A stretch of DNA of 5,526 nt, from NCBI GenBank assembly GCA_950068635.1, contig CATMIM010000099.1, positions 1 to 5,526 on the forward strand, written 5' to 3'. The first letter of the stretch is position 1, and each line of letters starts with the position of its first letter. This document shows, one piece after another, positions 1-5,374 of this stretch. This DNA comes from an uncultured Candidatus Poseidoniales archaeon. GTDB lineage: Archaea > Thermoplasmatota > Poseidoniia > Poseidoniales > Thalassarchaeaceae. The notes beneath the pieces were generated by a model. That model had not been told where the DNA came from and did not search any database. It saw nothing but the letters and a program-made list of their open reading frames with translations. The position numbers were made by a program, and so were the translations under genes.

Positions 1-2
1 CC

Positions 3-3000
3 CGTGGAGTCAGCGCGCCGGCCGCCCCTTCGGGATTGGTTCACCATTGGGCCTTCGACGAGAGCAACGGCACCACCGTTGCGGACTCGGTCGGCACGGC
101 GGACCTGACCCTGTTCAACAGCAACAACGGCAGCAGTTGGCAGCAGTGCCTGTTCGGCAACTGCTACTCCTTCGACGGCAGCGACGATTACGCCAAGGTG
201 GACGTGAACGACTGGGGCGGCGACTTCTCCGTCTCCCTCTGGGCCAACACCCAGAACTCCAGCCAATCATTGCACTCGTCTGTAATCGCCGTGAACGACG
301 TCGCAGGTGATGATGACTCATTCCAGATTGAGACCAGTGGGGGGAGCAACGGTGACTGGCAAGTCTGGTCAAACTCCACCTACACGATTGGCTCGATCGA
401 TGCTGGAAGTTGGACACATCTCGCTGTGACGTTCCAGAACAACACCCTGCACATGTACAAGGGCGGGCTCCTCGTTGGAACCAGTACTGTTCCGGCTGGC
501 GACATCGACAGCATTGAACTCTACAAGATGGGTGTCAACAGGGCGGGAAACACCCACTTTGAGGGACTCATCGATGAGGTGCAGGTCTGGAATCGCACAC
601 TATCAGACGACGATGTCGCCGCTCTCAACGCAAAGGCGGCCTGGGAGTGCCCCGACTACAGCGCCGTGGGAACCGGAGAGACCTACGTCGAGCAAGAATA
701 CGACTTCCCTGACGAGCTGCGAGGACATGCTTGGATTCTCTACGGGTACGCGCGCAAGGCGGGCTGGCTGCACGGCGACTACCGCATCGAGATCGACGGC
801 TACGACACCAACGGGTCCCTGCTGTCGACCAACGTCAGCAGCACCAACACCCTGTCGGACAGTTGGAATTCACGCACCATCCGGTTCCGCGCGCATGCGA
901 ACGCCACCTCGTTCAAGGTGAGGATGGTCGCTCTGTTGGACGACGTCACCCGCAACGGTTCAGTCTATTTCGACAGCATGAACCTGAGGGCCATCAGGCC
1001 GCATTTCGAGTGGGTCGACGGCTCGATCGCCGAGACGGCGGTGAGCACCGGCGGCCGCTCCTTCAACTGGGACACGGGCTATGGACAGAGTCTGGTGGCC
1101 GACCTGCTGGAGGATGGGGTGTCCGGGGTGAAGGGCTACGTCTACGAGCCATACCTGACGGCTGTCTCGTACCCGAATGTGCTGCTTCCCTACTACGCCT
1201 ACGGCTACAACCTCGCCGAGGTCTACTACGCCTCCAACCCGCTCATATCGTGGATGGGCACGGTGGTGGGGGATCCCAAGATGGCCGCCTACTCCGACAT
1301 CCTGCACGACATCAACGTCAGTGCGGTGCGCACGAACGGCACTCTGTCCATCGGGGTGAACGGCAGTGTCGAGGTGCTGCTGGAGAACCTCGGGCCGGGG
1401 GAGGCGAACGGTTACCTCGAGGTGCGTGACAGGGTCGGTGGCACGCTGCTGGCGAACCACACGGTGGTGATGCCACCTGGTGACCAGTCTGGCAGCCGGG
1501 TGATTCTGACGCTCAACCTCACGCCCACGCGCGTGGGATTCAACGAGTACGTGGTTCGCTACGTCGCTGGAAACTGGAGCAGCCCCGAGCGCATCGTCGA
1601 CAACAATCTGGGCATCCTCAACCTGCAGGTCAACGAGCCCCCCGTCGCCGAGTCTCTATCCTGCTCGACGCTGATCGCCGCTCGTGGCGATGTCGTCGGC
1701 TGCACGACGCTCGTCAGCGATGACTTCGGGGTCGTGCGCGCCCGCCTCGGCTGGCGCCTGAACGGCAGTGGCGATGAGTGGACGTTCATCGAGTCGTCGA
1801 GTTCGGATTCGGTCGAATGGTATGCGAGCCTCTCGGTGCCGACGGACATCCCCGTCGGCACGCTCGACCTGCTCGCGGAGGTGCACGACGCCCAAGGGCT
1901 GGTCGACCTGCTGGAGGTTCCGAACGGACTGCAGGTGACCGATGCCACCGCGACGTGGCATGGCATCCACGTCGCCGGTGTGGACGAGGATGACTGGGAC
2001 GGCGCCAGCCCGTTGTCCGACCCAGCACTCTCAGGGGTCACCCGCGGCGTGGAGCAGACGCTGACCGCCTGCGTCGTCGATGCGGACCACGACGCGACGG
2101 TTGCGATTCCGGTGTTCATAGCCACGCGCGGGGTGGTGAGCGCCGGCGAGCCCGTGAATTCCACCGACCCTCTGCTGCACTGCTACTCGGCGTTCTGGAT
2201 GATCGAATGGGGCAGTCCGCGCCAATCTGCCGAACTGCACCTCTACGACCATCTGGGGGCACTGTGGAACACACGCACGATCCCTGTGGATGATGTTCCA
2301 TGGGAAGCGAAGTTGACCTTGATCGACCCATCGGGTGTGGAACAGCAGTTCGCCCGTGGATTGGGTGAATGGGTGCGCATCACGATGAGTGACGTCGATG
2401 ACCCGCTGACAGGTTACTTCGGTCGATTGACCACGACCTGGCCGGGACATGTTCCGCGGTCGTTGGATGTGGAGATCGACGAGTCCTCCAATGGAACGGT
2501 CGAGTTTCGTCTGCCGCTCGCAGACGGGATGCTGGTGCCCGGGGACCTGGAACTCTCGCTGACCCTCACCGACGATGGCTTGACTGGCATGACCAGGGAG
2601 TTCTCAGCGAGTTGGCTGTTGCACATGCAACCCCCGGAAGTACTCGACATAGGCTTGTGTGAGGGCGGTCCTCTCGAACTCATCAGGGGCACGCCGCAAC
2701 GGGGCTGGATATCGATGGACGCACATCGGATGCTCGAAGAAGTATCGTTCACGGTGGCGCAGTCGGGAACCATCGCTCCGATGACCTCCTCGCCCGTCGA
2801 TTGGCCTGACTGCCAGTTTCCGGACACTCGCCACTACATGTGGGGATTCGAGCTGCTCGTGGACAACCGCTTCAGCGAGGGAGAAGCCACCTTGCTCGCC
2901 ATCGCCACCGACGTCGATGGGCTGCGCGGCACGAACGAATGGACATTCCAGATCGCCTACGGTGAGCCGCGGATCGACATAGATGCGTTGCCCACCGAGG

Positions 3001-3629
3001 TGAGTGTCGGTGAAGCGAACGTGCTCGAGTTGCAGGTGAACGACCCAGATGGTCATGAGGGAACTGACTGCGTCGTGCTGGTACGTGACCAGAACGCCTC
3101 GATAGTGCTCAAGGCTCAGCAATCCCCCGGCAACGACGGCCGTCTCGCTCCGACCTGGTGGCCGCCCGCCGAAGGCGCCCCGTTCATCCTGACCGTCGGC
3201 TGCACCGATGCGCACGGCAACCAGGCTGCGGCGACCTCGGGTGAGATCGGCCTGGCGGCGCAGGAGGTGGATCCAACTGATGAGGAACAGTCGGCGGCCA
3301 CCCCTGACGAATTCTACATGACGGCGTTCGCGGCGGTCGCCGCTGGTCTTCTGCTGCTCCTGCTCTTCGCTTCTCTCAGTTCACTTCTGCTACGGCGCAG
3401 GAGCATGGAGATGAGCGACGAGGTCATCGAGCAGGACACGGCGTGGGCGGCACCGGAGGATTCCTACAAGGAGGGTGTCCAGAGTCTGGAACTGCAGCAG
3501 ATGGCACAGGATCCGACCGGTGAGGGGGAATCGCCCATCTTCTCGGACGACCATCCGGACGAGGTGAGTACGGAGGAGCAAGCAGAACAGGATTCCATCT
3601 TGGACGAGTTCCTCGACAGCGAAGAGTGA
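3..3629 (+). CDS. Large multidomain surface protein (LamG, TIGR03790-like, CARDB, Ig-like repeats, C-terminal anchor), 5'-truncated by the window
   Basis: The reading frame is open to the left edge, so the TTG at 36 is not a convincing start and the N-terminus, with any signal peptide, lies outside. Residues are numbered here from that TTG (1,197 to the stop). Residues 1-200 form a LamG/concanavalin A-like lectin domain, opening with the typical HHWAFDESNGTTVADS and closing with GLIDEVQVWNRTLS. Residues about 205-320 look like a second beta-sandwich, perhaps carbohydrate-binding. Residues about 323-420 match the C-terminal part of TIGR03790-family proteins (SIAET, GYVYEPYL, GYNLAEVYYAS, VVGDP). 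Residues about 425-532 are CARDB-like and 533-1075 hold about five Ig-like domains, most with a cysteine pair. A hydrophobic helix at about 1094-1119 is followed by RRR and a 75-residue, strongly acidic tail, giving a type I orientation with the bulk outside. About 20 N-glycosylation sequons fit a surface role. Likely functions are glycan or particle binding or adhesion; the exact substrate is unknown. Domain names are from recognition of motifs, not a search. Confidence 0.9.
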   Translation, partial: RGVSAPAAPSGLVHHWAFDESNGTTVADSVGTADLTLFNSNNGSSWQQCLFGNCYSFDGSDDYAKVDVNDWGGDFSVSLWANTQNSSQSLHSSVIAVNDVAGDDDSFQIETSGGSNGDWQVWSNSTYTIGSIDAGSWTHLAVTFQNNTLHMYKGGLLVGTSTVPAGDIDSIELYKMGVNRAGNTHFEGLIDEVQVWNRTLSDDDVAALNAKAAWECPDYSAVGTGETYVEQEYDFPDELRGHAWILYGYARKAGWLHGDYRIEIDGYDTNGSLLSTNVSSTNTLSDSWNSRTIRFRAHANATSFKVRMVALLDDVTRNGSVYFDSMNLRAIRPHFEWVDGSIAETAVSTGGRSFNWDTGYGQSLVADLLEDGVSGVKGYVYEPYLTAVSYPNVLLPYYAYGYNLAEVYYASNPLISWMGTVVGDPKMAAYSDILHDINVSAVRTNGTLSIGVNGSVEVLLENLGPGEANGYLEVRDRVGGTLLANHTVVMPPGDQSGSRVILTLNLTPTRVGFNEYVVRYVAGNWSSPERIVDNNLGILNLQVNEPPVAESLSCSTLIAARGDVVGCTTLVSDDFGVVRARLGWRLNGSGDEWTFIESSSSDSVEWYASLSVPTDIPVGTLDLLAEVHDAQGLVDLLEVPNGLQVTDATATWHGIHVAGVDEDDWDGASPLSDPALSGVTRGVEQTLTACVVDADHDATVAIPVFIATRGVVSAGEPVNSTDPLLHCYSAFWMIEWGSPRQSAELHLYDHLGALWNTRTIPVDDVPWEAKLTLIDPSGVEQQFARGLGEWVRITMSDVDDPLTGYFGRLTTTWPGHVPRSLDVEIDESSNGTVEFRLPLADGMLVPGDLELSLTLTDDGLTGMTREFSASWLLHMQPPEVLDIGLCEGGPLELIRGTPQRGWISMDAHRMLEEVSFTVAQSGTIAPMTSSPVDWPDCQFPDTRHYMWGFELLVDNRFSEGEATLLAIATDVDGLRGTNEWTFQIAYGEPRIDIDALPTEVSVGEANVLELQVNDPDGHEGTDCVVLVRDQNASIVLKAQQSPGNDGRLAPTWWPPAEGAPFILTVGCTDAHGNQAAATSGEIGLAAQEVDPTDEEQSAATPDEFYMTAFAAVAAGLLLLLLFASLSSLLLRRRSMEMSDEVIEQDTAWAAPEDSYKEGVQSLELQQMAQDPTGEGESPIFSDDHPDEVSTEEQAEQDSILDEFLDSEE
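3315..3392 (+). other. Transmembrane anchor segment of the surface protein
   Basis: These codons encode about 26 mostly hydrophobic residues (FAAVAAGLLLLLLFASLSS core), directly followed by three arginines. By the positive-inside rule this puts the following tail (3393-3626) in the cytoplasm and the roughly 1,090 preceding residues outside. The tail is rich in Glu and Asp with few basic residues and has no recognisable domain. No PGF-CTERM or LPXTG-like sorting motif is seen, so the protein is probably held by the helix itself. Confidence 0.85.
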
Positions 3630-3707
3630 ACCCCGCCAATGCGAGTGCCACCGGGCCTGTGACGCGCACAAGAACATTCATCTCTATTCGCCGTTCACCA
3701 CCGAACA
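3630..3707 (+). promoter_or_regulatory. Short intergenic region, possible promoter for the RAM-domain gene
   Basis: This 78-base gap separates the surface protein stop from the next ATG. No Shine-Dalgarno-like sequence lies just before the ATG at 3708 (the preceding bases read caccaccgaaca). A leaderless transcript starting at or near the ATG is therefore plausible. The only AT-leaning stretch at about the right distance for an archaeal TATA box is around 3675-3688 (attcatctctatt), which is a poor match to the consensus. No clear terminator for the upstream gene is visible, so read-through from it is also possible. Confidence 0.25.
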
Positions 3708-3941
3708 ATGGCAGTCGGATATGTGCTCATCAACGTGAAGCCGGGCAGCGAGCTCGAGGTGTTCCAGAGCATCGCTGGGCTTGACATGGTACAGGACGCG
3801 ACACTGCTGTTCGGTGACTACGACATCATCGTCAAGATGACCGCTGGCAGGATGAGCGACATCGCCGCCGCGGTCGTCGATCACATACGCCAGATCGAGG
3901 GTGTGACTGACACGAAGACTCTCGCGGGCGCGGAGTTGTAG
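3708..3941 (+). CDS. Stand-alone Lrp/AsnC ligand-binding (RAM) domain protein
   Basis: A 77-residue protein consisting of one RAM domain (beta-alpha-beta-beta-alpha-beta fold) and no helix-turn-helix. Visible hallmarks are the first strand (VGYVLINVKPGSE, residues 3-15), the central FGDYDIIVKM (35-44), the second helix (46-62) and the closing IEGVTDTKTL (63-72). In the Lrp/AsnC family this domain oligomerises and binds amino acids or similar small molecules at the dimer interface. Stand-alone versions are common in archaea and may form hetero-oligomers with full-length Lrp regulators or act as sensors. The length is normal for a single-domain version, so this is not a truncated Lrp. The start is the first ATG; no ribosome binding site precedes it, suggesting leaderless translation. 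The ligand cannot be deduced, and the neighbours (surface protein, MC1) give no clue to the regulated pathway. Confidence 0.88.
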   Translation: MAVGYVLINVKPGSELEVFQSIAGLDMVQDATLLFGDYDIIVKMTAGRMSDIAAAVVDHIRQIEGVTDTKTLAGAEL

Positions 3942-4173
3942 CACCGCGCGACGCTGTTCGGGGTACTGCTCTAGAGTACACTTCCGGGTCGTTATTATTC
4001 GGCACGATATTCCTATCAACCGAGGAAAATTCCGGTTTCCGGTGCCTTGAATCGGCCTTCGGATGGCTGTAGCGGGAGAACGAACAAAACGACGAATGGG
4101 ACGCAGTATAGCGTTTTTACGGCCCAATCCTTAAGTAAGTACCGTGGAACCGCGAACCACGGAGATTGCCAAA
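3942..4173 (+). promoter_or_regulatory. AT-richer intergenic region with probable MC1 promoter
   Basis: This 232-base gap is visibly richer in A and T than the genes around it. It contains small symmetries: GTACT/AGTAC arms around a 7-base loop (3963-3979, enclosing palindrome CTCTAGAG), and a tandem TTCCGGT at 4030-4036 and 4037-4043 whose first copy also pairs imperfectly with AACCGAGGAA just before it (4018-4027). The best archaeal TATA-box candidate for MC1 is ccttaagtaag at 4129-4139. Initiation about 25 bases downstream would give a short leader that begins near the GGAG at 4161-4164. The T-rich gttattatt around 3991-3999 could end the RAM-gene transcript. I see no tRNA-like or other RNA gene here. 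The promoter assignment is inference from spacing. Confidence 0.4.
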
Positions 4174-4437
4174 ATGGGTGATAAGAAATACTTCGTCCTG
4201 ATGAAGGGCGGAAAGGACACGAGCCAAGTGTTCGCGAGCAAGCAGCCTCGGGGCGCAGCCCTGAAGGCGGCTAGCCGCGGAGAGACAGACATCAGCCTGC
4301 GCGAGCGCGGTACCAAGAGGGTGCACGTGTTCAGTGGGTGGCGCGAGCAGGTCGCCAAGCCCAAGGGAGGCCCAGCGTGGCTCCCCGCCAAGGTTTGGAA
4401 GGCCAACGTGAAGAAGCAGCGCGTCGACCACCTCTGA
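4174..4437 (+). CDS. mc1: Archaeal chromosomal protein MC1 (DNA-bending chromatin protein)
   Basis: An 87-residue, strongly basic protein that aligns from memory along its full length with Methanosarcina MC1 (about 93 residues). Shared blocks are the N-terminal YFVL strand (6-9), SKQPRGAALKAASRG (22-36), LRERGTKRVHVF (42-53), the W56 region and GPAWLPAKV (66-74). MC1 is a monomeric, non-histone protein that binds double-stranded DNA and bends it sharply, compacting the chromosome and influencing transcription. The conserved tryptophan before the proline (W69 here) belongs to the DNA-contacting loop of the family. The ATG at 4174 is preferred over an in-frame GTG at 4144: known MC1 proteins begin only a few residues before the first strand, and GGAG at 4161-4164 sits 9 bases upstream. 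The region between the first strand and the QPR motif is shorter than in Methanosarcina. It has its own upstream gap and is followed by a hairpin terminator, so it is probably monocistronic and highly expressed. Confidence 0.93.
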   Translation: MGDKKYFVLMKGGKDTSQVFASKQPRGAALKAASRGETDISLRERGTKRVHVFSGWREQVAKPKGGPAWLPAKVWKANVKKQRVDHL

Positions 4438-4487
4438 TCAGCAAGTCTGACCAATACACCAAGGCTCAACACACAAGACATGCGAAC

Positions 4488-4535
4488 GGCCGGTTCGTGG
4501 GGCGCTTCGGCGCCCCCGGGCCGGCCATTTCTTTT
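4488..4535 (+). terminator. Strong GC hairpin with UUCG loop and T-rich tail, MC1 terminator
   Basis: GGGGCGC (4499-4505) and GCGCCCC (4510-4516) pair perfectly around a TTCG loop. An outer GGCCGG (4488-4493) pairs with CCGGCC (4521-4526). Between them two G-U and two G-C pairs can form, leaving a single bulged T at 4498, so the hairpin spans 39 bases almost continuously. It is followed by atttctttt (4527-4535). It lies 50 bases after the MC1 stop, in the gap between convergent genes. On the opposite strand the bases after the hairpin are not T-rich, so it mainly serves MC1, though it could also stabilise or end the sdhB transcript. Confidence 0.75.
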
Positions 4536-4607
4536 CAAAATCCTGCGATTATGTCTACAATGATGCAGTGGCTGTTCGATGCACGTTCCCCAGCCGTGAT
4601 GAGCTGT

Positions 4608-5372
4608 TCATTTCCTCAACTTGAGTTTACGGGCCAACCACGCCAGCGGGTCGTAATATTCGGTGACCACCCTCTCCTTGAGCGGGATGATCGCGTTGTC
4701 GGTGATGTTGATTCCAGCCGGACAGACATCCGTGCAGCAGCGGGTGATGTTGCAGTAGCCGATCCCATAATCGTCCTTCACCTTAGCCAGACGGTCCTCG
4801 GTGTCCAGGGGGTGCATCTCCAAGTTTGCGAGGCGCACGAAGAATCTCGGTCCGGCGAACTCCTCGAACAGTTTGTGCTCGCGTAACACGTGGCAGGTGT
4901 CCACGCACAGCATGCACTCGATGCACGAACGGAACTCCTGCATTCGATCCGCTTCCTGCTGGTGGAATTTCCAATCGGGTTCATCCGGACCGGAGATCGG
5001 CGTGATCTTCTGATCGATCTCGTACGCCCATGAGACGTCGGCCACCAGATCCCTCACCAGGGGGAAGGTCTGCATCGGCTTGATCACCACCGGCTCCCCG
5101 GGGGGTGTCTCTTCGAGGATGTCCTCCATCCGGGTCATGCACATCAAGCGAGGCATCCCGTTCACCTCCGCGCTGCACGAGCCGCACTTGCCCGCCTTGC
5201 AGTTCCAGCGACATGAGAGGTCAGCGGCTTGCTCGGCCTGGATTCTGTGGATGACATCGAGCACCACCATCCCCTCGTCGAGCGCCACCGTGTAGTCGAC
5301 CATCTCGCCACATGGCACACCCTCGTCGTCCGGCTCGCCGCGGAACACCCGGAACGTCACCTCTTCAGCCAT
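4608..5372 (-). CDS. sdhB: Succinate dehydrogenase/fumarate reductase iron-sulfur subunit
   Basis: A 254-residue protein that passes electrons from the FAD of the flavoprotein subunit to the membrane quinone site of complex II. Residues about 5-105 form the ferredoxin-like domain with [2Fe-2S] ligands C58, C63, C66 and C78. The C-terminal helical domain has CIECMLCVDTC (C150, C153, C156, C160) and C207, C213, C217 followed by proline. By family rule C150/C153/C156/C217 bind [4Fe-4S] and C160/C207/C213 bind [3Fe-4S]; all ligands are present. Extra cysteines C54 and C212 flank these. The wording (RWNCKAGKCGSCSAEVNG, CMTRM, CNIT-CCT-VCP, ITDNAIIP) resembles the actinobacterial type (as in mycobacterial Rv0247c) more than the E. 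coli type. The ATG at 5372 is preferred to a GTG at 5378, because GAGGAGGAG ends 5 bases before the ATG but overlaps the GTG. It follows the flavoprotein gene by 2 bases and is the last gene of this operon. Confidence 0.95.
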   Translation of the reverse strand: MAEEVTFRVFRGEPDDEGVPCGEMVDYTVALDEGMVVLDVIHRIQAEQAADLSCRWNCKAGKCGSCSAEVNGMPRLMCMTRMEDILEETPPGEPVVIKPMQTFPLVRDLVADVSWAYEIDQKITPISGPDEPDWKFHQQEADRMQEFRSCIECMLCVDTCHVLREHKLFEEFAGPRFFVRLANLEMHPLDTEDRLAKVKDDYGIGYCNITRCCTDVCPAGINITDNAIIPLKERVVTEYYDPLAWLARKLKLRK

Positions 5373-5374
5373 CG

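Noticed and set aside
36..38. TTG at 36 as the true start of the surface protein
   Set aside because: The frame is open upstream to the window edge (codons for Ala, Pro and Ser before it), and the TTG falls at the very start of a LamG domain with no signal peptide, so the gene almost certainly begins outside the window.
731..1429. Plus-strand 232-residue frame overlapping the surface protein
   Set aside because: It is the +1 shadow of the main frame, rich in Arg, Gly and Gln, and has no domain, whereas the main frame has clear domain motifs throughout.
2604..3215. Long minus-strand open frame (about 200 residues) opposite the surface protein gene
   Set aside because: Its translation is rich in Arg, His and Gly with no recognisable domain. 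It lies wholly opposite a clearly coding frame, as expected of GC-rich shadow frames. The same applies to the minus-strand frames at 960-1460, 1559-2164, 2031-2450 and 2414-2827.
3684..4127. Minus-strand 147-residue frame antisense to the RAM-domain gene and running through the intergenic region
   Set aside because: The RAM-domain gene on the plus strand is convincing. The antisense translation shows no domain and no ribosome binding site.
4144..4173. GTG at 4144 as the MC1 start, adding ten residues
   Set aside because: The added residues have no match in the MC1 family, and the GTG has no good ribosome binding site, while the ATG at 4174 has GGAG 9 bases upstream.
4569..4596. Possible stem GGCTG/CAGCC just beyond the sdhB stop
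   Set aside because: Five pairs around a 16-base loop is too weak to call a terminator, and there is no adjacent T-run on the minus strand.
4338..4886. Plus-strand 182-residue frame across the MC1 end, the terminator and the sdhB 3' end
   Set aside because: It crosses a strong hairpin terminator and overlaps two well-supported genes in other frames; its translation shows no domain.
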